A stretch of DNA of 64,000 nt from JL08 sp039969355 (GTDB taxonomy: Bacteria > Pseudomonadota > Alphaproteobacteria > Rhodobacterales > Rhodobacteraceae): contig JBDVOA010000001.1 in NCBI GenBank assembly GCA_039969355.1, forward strand, positions 1-64,000. Reading direction: 5' to 3'. Below are positions 8,295 to 17,049 of the stretch, piece after piece; within the stretch, counting starts at the first letter, position 1; each line of letters begins with the position of its first letter. The notes under the pieces were generated by a model. That model saw only the letters and a list, made by a program, of their open reading frames with translations. It had not been told where the DNA came from and searched no databases. The position numbers were made by a program, and so were the translations under genes.

Positions 8295-9482
8295 ATGAAT
8301 GTTATACGAACCATCACGGCTGTAGTTGCTTTTGTCGCGACGACAGTTCCGGCATTTGCCCAAGGTCTTGATGGCCCTTCTTCTGTACAGGGTGAGTTGG
8401 AGCCCGGTGATGGCTTGACGGACCCACAATACCGTTCGGATTTTCCCCGCAATGTCGCGCCGAGGTGGTTCACATGGAAAGATGGATTGGCCGAACAGGG
8501 GTTTCGGTTCAATCTTGATTATCTGGCACTCGGCCAATCTTCGAACGCGGACCTCGGCTCAGGCGAAGCGGCAAGTGGGATATTTCGATTCTACGGCAAC
8601 TGGCAGGCAACCGAAAACGGGTCGCTGACATTCAAACTGGAACACCGCCACGCCTATACTGGTGTTGCGCCGCAGTTCCTGGGGTTGGATGGCGGCGCCT
8701 TGTCCATCACCGGCACTGCGTTTAATGACAACGGCGCGATGCTGACGAACCTGTTCTGGACCCAAAAGGCGGCAGATGGCTCATGGACACTGCAATTCGG
8801 GCAAATCGACGTCACCGATTTTCTGGACATTTATGGCGCAGTCAGCCCGTATTCAGCGTTCCAGAATCTGGCTTTCAACACAAATCCGACCATCAACACA
8901 CCCAATCCAGGACTCGGAATCGCGGGAGGATTAAAGCTCGACAGCAACTTTTACGTCATCGGTAGCCTCGCCGATGCGAATGCCGATCCAACCTCGCCGG
9001 ATCTGGAGGTTTTTTCGGATGGAAACCTCTTCAAAAGCCTCGAAGTCGGCTACACGAGTGGCCTTGACCGGATCTACTTCGACAACGTTCATCTGACACT
9101 CTGGCATGCCGATGCCGCCGATGACGGAAGCAGACCTGAAGACTACGGCGCATCTTTCTCGGCAGCATGGTTCATCGACAATAAGTGGATGCCGTTTCTG
9201 CGCGTGGGCGCCAGTGAAGGAACGGCAGCGCTTTATGACCGTTCGATCTCAACAGGCATCGCTTATTATGGCAGAAACACCGACGCGGCGGGTCTGGGCC
9301 TCAACTGGGCAGAGGCAAATGGGATTGATGGGAGCCAATTCAGTGCCGAGGCGTTCTATCGGTTTTCCATCTCACCCGGCCTGCAAATCACTCCGTCAAT
9401 CCAGTACATTTCCAACCCGCTACTCAATCCCGGCCAGAGCGACATCGTCTTGTTGGGGTTGCGAACCCGGATTGTTTTTTAG
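8295..9482 (+). CDS. OprB-like carbohydrate-selective porin
   Basis: The 395-residue protein starts with a signal peptide (MNVIRTITAVVAFVATTVPAF-AQ) and ends in a C-terminal Phe (RTRIVF), the signature of an outer-membrane beta barrel. Alternating amphipathic strands and the internal layout match the OprB/carbohydrate porin family. The ATG at 8295 is chosen because it puts the signal peptide at the terminus; an in-frame TTG at 8283 is an alternative. The gene lies 111 bases after the amidohydrolase gene and is probably co-regulated. The true substrate may be the amidohydrolase substrate rather than sugar. Confidence 0.8.
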   Translation: MNVIRTITAVVAFVATTVPAFAQGLDGPSSVQGELEPGDGLTDPQYRSDFPRNVAPRWFTWKDGLAEQGFRFNLDYLALGQSSNADLGSGEAASGIFRFYGNWQATENGSLTFKLEHRHAYTGVAPQFLGLDGGALSITGTAFNDNGAMLTNLFWTQKAADGSWTLQFGQIDVTDFLDIYGAVSPYSAFQNLAFNTNPTINTPNPGLGIAGGLKLDSNFYVIGSLADANADPTSPDLEVFSDGNLFKSLEVGYTSGLDRIYFDNVHLTLWHADAADDGSRPEDYGASFSAAWFIDNKWMPFLRVGASEGTAALYDRSISTGIAYYGRNTDAAGLGLNWAEANGIDGSQFSAEAFYRFSISPGLQITPSIQYISNPLLNPGQSDIVLLGLRTRIVF

Positions 9483-9661
9483 TTTCACCTGACATGAAGT
9501 CTCATAACCACCAAGTCCATTGGGCATTCTCTGCTCTGACGCTTTGAAAAAGCCTTTTTTCAAGCATCTATGAAAACTGAAGAATGAAAGAGCGGACAAT
9601 CGCATCTGTGTTTTGAATGCCCGCTAAGTGTCAAAAGTACCCTCGGTGGGTGCGCGATTGT

Positions 9662-10546
9662 CTATGTGAATGTCGCGGCATATCGGGGCGCGAAGAATTT
9701 GCTGAACGCCTTGACCTCGGGCCGGCGATAGGCGTCTGGCGCGATGAGCATCGTCATTGTCATGGACAACTCTTCTATGTCGTCAAAACACCTGATGAAC
9801 GTCCCCTGACTGTCCGCCCATCGCGTGTGGATCAGACCCAATCCATGACCCGCCTTAATGGCGGCGTACATCAGGTCCAATTCGCTTAAGGTCTGCACGA
9901 TTTGGTCTGTTGAAACGTACTTCATCAACCAATCATGTTGGCTTGCCGACGTTTCCCTGTCTCGGAACGTAACGAATTTGTGGCCCTCCAGATCGTCGAG
10001 CGACGCGGGCAATCCAAAATTGTCGACATAACTCTGCGTTCCATACAGGGTAAAATGATCGATGCCGATCTTGCGACAGACGAGATCCGGCTCTGGGGTG
10101 CTGTTTGAAACGCGAAACGCAATGTCAGCTTCGCCCGCAAACAGATCGTGGACCCTGGTGCCATGAACGAATTTGATCACGATATCAGGATGGGATGCCG
10201 CGAACGCACTCAAAATGTCCATCGTGGCATCCGAAAAATGTGAGGGCGAGGTGATGTGGACCGGTTTGGGTTGGGCCAGCTCTCTTGTTTTCATTGCCAA
10301 ACTGTCGGCCCGCGTTTCCATGGCTTGCGCCAGCGGATAGAGGTCCCTCGCGTGGTCCGTCGGCTTGAATCCTCGCGTGTCGCGTTCAAAAAGCGTGAGC
10401 CCGGTCTCGTTTTCCAGAGCGTCAATGCGTCGGGCAACGGTGGGCTGTGCAACGCCCAACTTCCTTGACGCCGCCAATGTCGAGCCTTCGCGGAACACGG
10501 CGAGAAACACTCGAATATCTGACCAGTTTCGAAACTCGTTCTGCAT
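9662..10546 (-). CDS. LysR-family transcriptional regulator
   Basis: This is a LysR-type regulator of about 294 residues. The N-terminal winged helix (WSDIRVFLAVFREGSTLAAS, then VAQPTVARRIDALE) is followed by a periplasmic-binding-like effector domain. The start at 10546 (MQNEFRNW) fits the family better than the ATG eight codons upstream. It is convergent with the porin gene and has no metabolic gene in its immediate divergent position, so its target is unclear. Confidence 0.92.
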   Translation of the reverse strand: MQNEFRNWSDIRVFLAVFREGSTLAASRKLGVAQPTVARRIDALENETGLTLFERDTRGFKPTDHARDLYPLAQAMETRADSLAMKTRELAQPKPVHITSPSHFSDATMDILSAFAASHPDIVIKFVHGTRVHDLFAGEADIAFRVSNSTPEPDLVCRKIGIDHFTLYGTQSYVDNFGLPASLDDLEGHKFVTFRDRETSASQHDWLMKYVSTDQIVQTLSELDLMYAAIKAGHGLGLIHTRWADSQGTFIRCFDDIEELSMTMTMLIAPDAYRRPEVKAFSKFFAPRYAATFT

Positions 10547-10641
10547 TTTTGTAGAACAGCACAATGTCAATCAGGATACCAGATGCGTCTGCGGACCTGT
10601 AGATTTGGGTCAAAGGACGAACAGCAATAGGGAACCTTGCC

Positions 10642-10863
10642 ATGACGGACATCTCGCTCGCCCACATATCCAGTCCAGAACGATTAAGAGGGTTCCTCAC
10701 TCGGCTGTTGGGGCAGTCAAGATGTCCAGATACTGGACGTTATCCGCATGACGACGCTAGGGCTGAAAAGGATTTTGTTCTGGCGATGCTGAATCGAAAC
10801 CCCGGCGCGTACCACAGCCCGTCGGACCTACCATTCATTGCACGCAGGTATCGTGGCAGATGA
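10642..10863 (+). CDS. Possible small hypothetical protein
   Basis: The frame encodes up to 73 residues. Its C-terminal half (AEKDFVLAMLNRNPGAYHS, then SDLPFIARRYRGR) resembles a pattern I recall from short rhodobacterial proteins ending in NPEAF-SE-D-type sequence. The N-terminal half looks random, so the true start may be internal or the gene may be a relic. Confidence 0.3.
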   Translation: MTDISLAHISSPERLRGFLTRLLGQSRCPDTGRYPHDDARAEKDFVLAMLNRNPGAYHSPSDLPFIARRYRGR

Positions 10864-11008
10864 TGAACCGTCAAAATCAACGTCTTTGTCAGATGCATGA
10901 GCGAGAGGGCGCAAGGTTGACTATCCGTTGAAGGAGGTTCTGCCGGCATCTTGTCCTACAAGGCAGTCTCCTCTGGTCACTGAGAACCAAAACCGACAAG
11001 AATGCTCC

Positions 11009-11737
11009 ATGCCTTTTCCAGAACACGTCTTTCAACACACGCCCGCCCTTCGCGAATTAATCATCCGACCAGATGTCTCGGAGATGCGTTTCGGACAGGA
11101 GCGCTTCGCTGAACTGGATGAACAAGCCATGGCCGAGGGGTGGCCGCCGGGGTGGCGTATGGACCATGATGCCAGAGAGGCCAATCGGCGGGCGGTGCTG
11201 TCTGGTCGATGGACCCAGGATCTTTGGATTTTTGCATATGGGTCGCTGATCTGGGACCCGGCTGTTTACGTCGAAGAATACCGGCGTGGCGTGTTATCCG
11301 GCTGGCGCCGCAGATTTTGCATGCGGTTGGAAGGAGGGCGCGGCACCTACGCGCGACCCGGGCTTATGGCTGCTCTCGATCAGGGCGGGCAATGCGACGG
11401 CGTAGTCTTCAGGATCGCGGCAAAGCTGGTGGATCAAGAGACCAAATTCATGTGGCGCCGCGAAATGTTTGCGGGTGCTTATTGCCCTGTGTTTCTCGAA
11501 GTTGCCACACCTCAGGGGTCAGTGGACGCCTTGGTGTTCGTCATGGACCGGGCGAACCGCCGCTACATGCCAAATCTGACCGATGAAGAAGCGGCTCGGA
11601 TAATCGCCGTGGCGGAGGGCGGGCTTGGCCCTAATTTCGATTATCTTCAGTCCTTGGTCAGACATTTGAATGAATTGGGCATCCAAGACGACGATATGAA
11701 AAGGTTGCATGCCCTTGCCCGCGCTCACCGAGAGTAG
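11009..11737 (+). CDS. chaC: ChaC-like glutathione-specific gamma-glutamylcyclotransferase
   Basis: The family releases 5-oxoproline from glutathione to leave Cys-Gly in the cytosol. The substrate-binding YGSLIWDPA motif lies about 75 residues from the chosen start, followed by GWRRRFCMRLEGGRGTYARP and VFRIAA, as in ChaC. The start at 11009 (MPFPEHVFQHTPALRELI) is preferred over the longer frame from 10928, whose first 27 residues look non-coding. Length (242 residues) is normal. Confidence 0.88.
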   Translation: MPFPEHVFQHTPALRELIIRPDVSEMRFGQERFAELDEQAMAEGWPPGWRMDHDAREANRRAVLSGRWTQDLWIFAYGSLIWDPAVYVEEYRRGVLSGWRRRFCMRLEGGRGTYARPGLMAALDQGGQCDGVVFRIAAKLVDQETKFMWRREMFAGAYCPVFLEVATPQGSVDALVFVMDRANRRYMPNLTDEEAARIIAVAEGGLGPNFDYLQSLVRHLNELGIQDDDMKRLHALARAHRE

Positions 11738-12185
11738 CTTGGGGATGCATTTGGCCGTGGTCCGAACGTATTGGCGTGGTCGCTCAGTTCCCCGATGCTG
11801 ACTTCAAACATCTCAAATGCGAGATACACAAACGGCTGCAATGCGAAAACGGCGATGAAGCGCTTGGCAAGCTTGCCAAGGTCCGGTTTGGGTCGGCCGC
11901 GAAACCGGCCCAAACGTATATTAGTCATCCATGATGCTATGAGGCAGCCTTAAGTAGTCGCTCGCTAATGTCCCAAAGTGTTCCGGGCAATTGTCTTTGG
12001 TGGCCACCGCACTTTCTTGAAAACTCCCGGCTGATCGCAAGTAATATTGACATTTTTGGCATGTCCGCCATTCCCGACTTCAGCCTACTGTCGCCAACAT
12101 CAAGAATTGTCCGTCGTCTGAGGTTTTGGTACCAAAGGCTGCTTGAATACTCGGATCTGAATAAGACCGTACGACGTGCGATCGA
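11738..12185. other. Gene-free convergent gap with one hairpin
   Basis: This stretch separates chaC from the TPR gene. A plus-strand frame at 11743-11940 looks mildly coding but lacks a start. The hairpin 11886-11915 pairs GTTTGGGTCGG with CCGGCCCAAAC over an 8-base loop, with no T tract, so it is not an obvious terminator. TGTCCGCCATTCC near 12063 resembles, on the other strand, the sequence at 1932-1942. Confidence 0.4.
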
Positions 12186-12965
12186 TTAGTCTTTCAGTCC
12201 AGTTTGACGGAGCCCTGACAATAGTAACTCCCAATCTTCAGGATTGCGCCACATTGTTCTGAAACCATCGACAAGTTCGGCGCGGCTATTGTCGAGTGCA
12301 GTTATACCCCGACTGCCCAGTTCAGCGTTCCGGTTCTGGATAAAGATCTGCAATGCTGCTTTAGCCTCACTTTGTCGGCCTGAATGAGCGTAAGCAGAAA
12401 CCAGAAAAGCGTCAGCTAAAGAATTAAGATTTGCCTCACCAATCAATACTCCAATTGCATCTTCATACCGACCAAGGAAAAAATATACCTGTCCCAGAAT
12501 CCAACCCAGTGCCGGCGGGTGAAGCGGGTCGAGTCGCATCGCCTCGACAACCACCTCAAATGCCTTTTCAAGGCGCGACAGCAGCAGAAAACCGTACCCG
12601 CACCACGCCATGGATTCCGCTTCGTTGACTATTCTGGAGAGTGTTTTCTCAAATTGAGTGTTGGCTTGCTCCCACAGTTGAGCACACAGGTAAGCATATC
12701 CAAGTTGATCTTGGATATAGACGTCATTGTTGTCCAGCGCCGCACCCTTTCTCGCAATGTTCAGCGCTTTTTCGGGGGCATCCTGATCTGCCAGTCCAAG
12801 CCAGAGATCAACCACATAGGTATCAGCAAGATACATGTATGCACGCGCATAACCGCTGTCCAATTCGAGAACTTTCTCGAAATATTGCTTGGCACGGGCC
12901 GTATCCGTTGGATTCAAACCGTCGCGAAGTGCCTTTCCCTTCAAAAGCAACTCATAGGCTTTCAT
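12186..12965 (-). CDS. TPR half of a split cyclase-TolB-TPR protein
   Basis: This is 259 residues of TPR-like helices, starting MKAYELLLKGKALRDGL, which in intact relatives continues directly from the TolB-like domain. The ATG overlaps the TGA of the upstream half as ATGA. One additional A in the four-A run at 12967-12970 would read through as ...KPTKNMKAYE, the expected family junction, and would give one protein of about 580 residues. The simplest reading is a single-base deletion, real or a sequencing error. Translational coupling through ATGA could still yield the TPR half as a separate chain. Confidence 0.75.
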   Translation of the reverse strand: MKAYELLLKGKALRDGLNPTDTARAKQYFEKVLELDSGYARAYMYLADTYVVDLWLGLADQDAPEKALNIARKGAALDNNDVYIQDQLGYAYLCAQLWEQANTQFEKTLSRIVNEAESMAWCGYGFLLLSRLEKAFEVVVEAMRLDPLHPPALGWILGQVYFFLGRYEDAIGVLIGEANLNSLADAFLVSAYAHSGRQSEAKAALQIFIQNRNAELGSRGITALDNSRAELVDGFRTMWRNPEDWELLLSGLRQTGLKD

Positions 12966-13924
12966 GTTTTCGTGGGTTTAGAGTTAATTCTTGAGGCTAC
13001 ATCATGTTGCACGCGCCCCGGCAGCACTGCGATAATGTTGCGAGCGACTTCATCCTGAACGGTGAAGATATCTTCGAGGTTACGATCAAAACGTTCCGCC
13101 CAAAGTTGCTTTCCGGTTTCCGCAACAATGAGCTGTGCGGTGATTCTGGCTCTGTTTCCGACTTTTCGAACACTACATTCTAGCAGATACTGAACGCCCA
13201 GCTTGGCTGCAATTTCGCCAACATTCATTTCCGAACCTCTGAACTGAAACGATGAATTGCGTGCAACCACAAGCAACGTCTTAAACCGCGACAGGCCCGT
13301 AGTGATGTCCTCTGATATGCCATCGCCAAAATACAGCTGATCAGGGTCGTTGCTCATATTTTCAAAAGGAAGCACTGCAACTGAGGGTTTTTCACTAGGC
13401 TCTTGGCTCGCTTTCTTTGTTTCTTTGAGTTGGGGAGGCCAGGAATAAAGGCGAACCGGATTGGCTATGTTTTTCAGGTCGTGTTGGCCTATATCCACGA
13501 AGCTATCGGTAATCCGCCGACCTACGCTTTCATGAACGATAGATGAAATGCAAATCCCTCCAGCAGGCGCGAGTGCTTCGAGACGCGCAGCGACATTTAC
13601 GCCGTGCCCATAGATATCGCCGTCGTCCACGATGACGTCGCCCAAGTGAATTCCTATGCGCAAAACAAAACGCGAGGGATTGGTTTTGATCTGTTTTTGA
13701 ACGTTCAAGCCGAACTGAACGGCATCTACAACCGATGGGAATTCCACTAGTGTACCGTCACCAACCAATTTGATGATGCGGCCGTTGTGCGCTTCTATGG
13801 CTGGGTCAAAAACTACTCTGCGATGCTCTTTGAGGTCAGCCAGAGTCGAGTCTTCATCCTCTCCCATCATGGCGGAGTATCCAACAACATCGGCGGCTAG
13901 TATCGCGGCTAGTTTTCGTTCCAA
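12962..13924 (-). CDS. Class III adenylate/guanylate cyclase with TolB-like domain, separated from its TPR part
   Basis: The catalytic domain occupies about residues 1-165. The metal-binding aspartates are D12 (AADVVGYS) and D56 (KLVGDGTLVEF); K52 and D103 are the pair typical of ATP-using enzymes; and N110 and R114 lie in GHGVNVAARLE. All catalytic residues are present. A TolB-like domain follows from about 180 to 310 (VAVLPFENMSNDPDQ, then LLECSVR and LWAERFDR). The frame ends at TGA (12964-12962) just after the TolB domain. A cyclic nucleotide product, probably cAMP, is inferred from the active-site residues. Confidence 0.85.
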   Translation of the reverse strand: MERKLAAILAADVVGYSAMMGEDEDSTLADLKEHRRVVFDPAIEAHNGRIIKLVGDGTLVEFPSVVDAVQFGLNVQKQIKTNPSRFVLRIGIHLGDVIVDDGDIYGHGVNVAARLEALAPAGGICISSIVHESVGRRITDSFVDIGQHDLKNIANPVRLYSWPPQLKETKKASQEPSEKPSVAVLPFENMSNDPDQLYFGDGISEDITTGLSRFKTLLVVARNSSFQFRGSEMNVGEIAAKLGVQYLLECSVRKVGNRARITAQLIVAETGKQLWAERFDRNLEDIFTVQDEVARNIIAVLPGRVQHDVASRINSKPTKT

Positions 13925-13937
13925 CAGAGCCCCCTTG

Positions 13938-13976
13938 TGTGAGATGCATTAGGCACTGAAGATCCTCGATCTCACA
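13938..13976. promoter_or_regulatory. Inverted repeat upstream of the cyclase gene
   Basis: TGTGAGAT (13938-13945) and ATCTCACA (13969-13976) form an 8-bp inverted pair spaced by 23 bases, ending 14 bases before the cyclase start. It could be an operator or a leader hairpin. The remaining gap to 14319 shows no gene that I can support. Confidence 0.3.
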
Positions 13977-14319
13977 AAGTGCAATTTTCCGCTATTGAAA
14001 CAGACAAACCGCAGTTCTTATCCGACCGGCAGGTGGGCACAATTGGCTCGAGGCTGTCATCAGACGCCTACGGTCAGGGAGTTCTGGCTGATGTGGACCT
14101 CCTGGGTCAGCAGAGCGGACAGACCGGCCATTCGGTGTGTGGGCAGTTAATGGGCCGCTTTGGCCCTCGCCACGGTTCAAAACAGACGCTGAAACCCAGT
14201 TTCGGAGACCTACAGTCCCGGTGGCCATCTGGTTGGGCGCAAGTTGAACTCACATTTTTCTAGTTGGGTAGGGATGAAATGTAGGTGAGAATAGGAAGTT
14301 CACTATCGGGGGCATTATT

Positions 14320-16149
14320 GTGGATCGGAAATTGTTGAAAAAGATTGCAGTACTGGTATTGGTGTCATCTTTGCCGGCATATGCAGACGAGCCGACCAAC
14401 CTATATTGGGGGGATACGCACCTTCATACAGGTCTGTCCTTTGATGCCTACACTTTTGGCACTATCGGCCGACCGGACACAGCCTATCGCTATGCCAAAG
14501 GTCAACCTGTTGTGCATCCGGTACTTCAGACAATGACGCGTATGGATCGCCCGCTCGATTTCCTGATTGTCGCCGACCATGCCGAAACATTGGGAACAGT
14601 TGCGCGCATTTTGGAGGGTGAAGCACCCGAGCTCGAGGAAACCCCAGCCGGATCATTTGTGCTGCGCGCTGCCGGAGAACGGACACAACACGAGTTGGAC
14701 CAAGTTTATAACGGCCTGAACGCGGTTGGCAGCGGTTTGGTGAATGACACCGGGCTGGCGTTTGAGGATCTCGCCGATCTTCATGGCGAAGCTATTCGCC
14801 CAGCCTGGGGCGAAACGATAGAAGCGGCAGATGCGCACAATGAACCGGGCCAATTCACAGCCTTCATCGGTTGGGAATGGACGTCGCAGCCGGCCGGCGC
14901 TAATTTTCATCGCGTCGTCTTTATGCCGCAGGCGAGCGATGTCGCATCCCAATTCCTTCCATACTCGTCGTTGGAAAGTGACGACCCGGAAGACCTGTGG
15001 GTTTGGTTGGAAACTCAGGAACTTGCGACAGGGGCAGAGTTTCTGGCAATCCCACATGGACCCAACATCAGTGCAGGTTTGATGTTCGGCCCAAATCGCC
15101 GGAATGGTGAACCCATTGATGCGGCTTTTGCCGAAACCAAAAGCCGTTACGAACCGGCCATCGAAGTGACGCAAATCAAGGGTGACAGCGAGGCGCACCC
15201 CCTGTTTGCCCCCGATGACCAGTTTGCTGATTTCGAAACCTACAACTTCTTGTCCTCGCCAGAAGGCCTGACACCGGACCCGACGACAGGCGATTATGTG
15301 CGCTCGGGGCTGAGAAATGGGCTGGCGTTGGAAGTCAAAGTAGGCGTGAACCCCTACAAGATGGGCATGGCGGCAGGAACCGACAGCCATGTTGGAATTC
15401 CCGCAATTGAAGAAAGCAGTTTTGCAGGGAAGAGCGGCCATGATGCTCTGCCGTCTAAACGCGCAGGCCCCAGCGGTATCGGATCAGCGACGGGTTGGGA
15501 TATGGGTGCTGCAGGATTTACCGCAGTTTGGGCCGAAGAAAACACACGGCGCGCTATCTTTGAAGCGTTTCGACGCAAAGAGATTTATGCATCAACCGGC
15601 CCGCGCATGCGTTTGCGGTTATTCGGCGGTTTTAACCTTTTGCCCGAGCACGCAGACCTACAACAATTTGCCGACAGCGGATACGCAAACGGAGTCCCCA
15701 TGGGCGGGGACATTGTTGGGATATCAGGCGAAAATCCACCGTCGTTTACAGTCGCAGCGATGAAAGACCCAGACGGTGCAAATCTTGATCGCATTCAAAT
15801 CATCAAAGGGTGGGTCAAACAAGACGGAACGACATCCGAAAAAGTGTATGACGTTGCTTTGTCGGGTGGACGGGCTGACGGCAGTGTTCCTGTTGGTAAC
15901 ACCGTCGATCTGGAGACAGCCAGATACACAAACTCAATTGGTGCCGCTGAACTATCCGCGTATTGGAGCGACCCCGACTTCAACGCGGATCAACTGTCTT
16001 TCTACTATGCCCGCGTTTTGGAAATTCCGACGCCTCGATACTCTCTATTTGATGCAATTGCGCTCGGAATTGATCCCGCTGACACAGGTAAGCCAGCGAC
16101 ACTTCAAGAACGCGCTTACAGCTCCCCCATTTGGTACTCGCCCAATTGA
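14320..16149 (+). CDS. Exported DUF3604 protein with metal-dependent hydrolase-like motifs
   Basis: The 609-residue protein starts at a GTG preceded by GGGGGC, and a signal peptide ends near residue 22 (PAYA-DE). DUF3604 proteins are secreted or periplasmic and resemble PHP-type metal-dependent phosphoesterases. Visible motifs are YWGDTHLHTG (29-38), LIVADHAE (82-89), IPHGPN, GTDSH and EIYASTGPR. The physiological substrate is not established. The divergent neighbour is the split cyclase, with no evident functional link. Confidence 0.88.
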   Translation: MDRKLLKKIAVLVLVSSLPAYADEPTNLYWGDTHLHTGLSFDAYTFGTIGRPDTAYRYAKGQPVVHPVLQTMTRMDRPLDFLIVADHAETLGTVARILEGEAPELEETPAGSFVLRAAGERTQHELDQVYNGLNAVGSGLVNDTGLAFEDLADLHGEAIRPAWGETIEAADAHNEPGQFTAFIGWEWTSQPAGANFHRVVFMPQASDVASQFLPYSSLESDDPEDLWVWLETQELATGAEFLAIPHGPNISAGLMFGPNRRNGEPIDAAFAETKSRYEPAIEVTQIKGDSEAHPLFAPDDQFADFETYNFLSSPEGLTPDPTTGDYVRSGLRNGLALEVKVGVNPYKMGMAAGTDSHVGIPAIEESSFAGKSGHDALPSKRAGPSGIGSATGWDMGAAGFTAVWAEENTRRAIFEAFRRKEIYASTGPRMRLRLFGGFNLLPEHADLQQFADSGYANGVPMGGDIVGISGENPPSFTVAAMKDPDGANLDRIQIIKGWVKQDGTTSEKVYDVALSGGRADGSVPVGNTVDLETARYTNSIGAAELSAYWSDPDFNADQLSFYYARVLEIPTPRYSLFDAIALGIDPADTGKPATLQERAYSSPIWYSPN

Positions 16150-16228
16150 TCTCGAAGCATTGCTCTTTACCTTGAAACAGGAACTTATCAAATTCCACCC
16201 ACTTGTGCGTTCTGCAACACCGGTCAGA

Positions 16229-16256
16229 TTGGGCTCAGAGCCGTCGTTCGCTGCGG
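16229..16256 (+). repeat. Degenerate intergenic repeat, copy 3
   Basis: TTGGGCTC, AGA, GCCGTC and GTTCGCTGCGG, preceded by CTGCAACACCGGTCAGA, match copies 1 and 2 read from the opposite strand. Copy 4 follows about 60 bases later in the same orientation. Confidence 0.55.
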
Positions 16257-16288
16257 TTGCAATCATTTTTGCCAAACCAATGGCAACT

Positions 16289-16316
16289 CTGGGCTCAAAG
16301 CGGTCGTTCTTCAGTT
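16289..16316 (+). repeat. Degenerate intergenic repeat, copy 4
   Basis: CTGGGCTC, AAA, GCGGTC and GTTCTTCAG match copy 3 at 19 or so of the core positions. The pair resembles the recurrent intergenic repeats of rhodobacterial genomes as I remember them; genome-wide copy number cannot be judged here. Confidence 0.55.
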
Positions 16317-16623
16317 CCTGAAGTTCGGTTCTGTTGAATATCAGATTTCGGTCTATGTCACCTCCTGGCGCCGAGTTAACTTGTTCCACATATAGTTGCA
16401 CAAGCCGACTCCAGGAGGCGGTCGGTTGGACCCGCAAGGTCATTGTAATGTCCATCGGTGCCGTCTAAATCCCGTACTGTCGAAAGAAGTCAGACTGTTC
16501 CTGCTCCTTGATGAGTGCATGCGGCTCGGAATCCTGAAGTCATCCGCAAGGCACCGAGGCTAGATCTGCCGCAAGAAAACCAGCTTTCTGGGATCTGCCG
16601 TGGTTTTCGTGGTATAAAAAAAC

Positions 16624-17049
16624 ATGACAGCAGAAGAGATCATCGCCGCCCTGAAACTAGCGCCGCATCCCGAAGGCGGGTTCTATCGACAGACCTGGGT
16701 AGCTGATGCGCCCCCGGGAGATCGCCCCGCAGGTACCGCGATCTATTTCCTTCTCAAGTCAGGTGCGCCCAGCCGCTGGCACAAAGTAGACGCAACCGAG
16801 ATTTGGCATTTTCATGCTGGCGCACCGTTATGCCTGCGGATCGCCGAGACGGATCAGGGTCCGGCCACGATCCAGACGCTTGGTACTGATTTACTGGCAG
16901 GCCACTTGCCCCAAGGCATCGTGCCGGTTGACCATTGGCAATCCGCAGAGACCACTGGAGATTGGACATTGGTTAGCTGTACTGTCTCGCCCGCATTCTC
17001 ATTCGAAGGCTTCACCCTTGCGCCACCCGGTTTCGATATTCCGGACTAA
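16624..17049 (+). CDS. DUF985-family cupin protein
   Basis: The 141-residue protein has the DUF985 layout: a start near AEEIIAALKLAPHPEGGFYRQ, a central WHKVDATEIWHFHAGAPL with likely cupin metal or ligand residues, and a C-terminal SPAFSFEGFTLAPPGFD. This is the full family length. The biochemical role is unassigned; some relatives are sugar-epimerase-like cupins. Confidence 0.9.
   Translation: MTAEEIIAALKLAPHPEGGFYRQTWVADAPPGDRPAGTAIYFLLKSGAPSRWHKVDATEIWHFHAGAPLCLRIAETDQGPATIQTLGTDLLAGHLPQGIVPVDHWQSAETTGDWTLVSCTVSPAFSFEGFTLAPPGFDIPD

Larger units (their letters stand above)
16150..16623. other. Gene-free gap carrying two repeat copies
   Basis: No gene can be supported here; the longest frames are shadows. 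The gap contains the tandemly oriented repeat copies at 16229-16256 and 16289-16316. The cupin gene begins at its far end, with little upstream sequence resembling a ribosome-binding site. Confidence 0.5.

Noticed and set aside
9540..9572. Possible bidirectional terminator between the porin and LysR genes
   Set aside because: The A-rich and T-rich arms pair only imperfectly, so I could not define a convincing stem.
13979..14263. 94-residue plus-strand frame in the gap before the DUF3604 gene
   Set aside because: The composition is not protein-like, there is no start signal, and the opposite strand is equally open; I could not place it in the repeat family either.
14653..15441. 262-residue minus-strand frame
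   Set aside because: It is opposite the DUF3604 gene and looks like a shadow.
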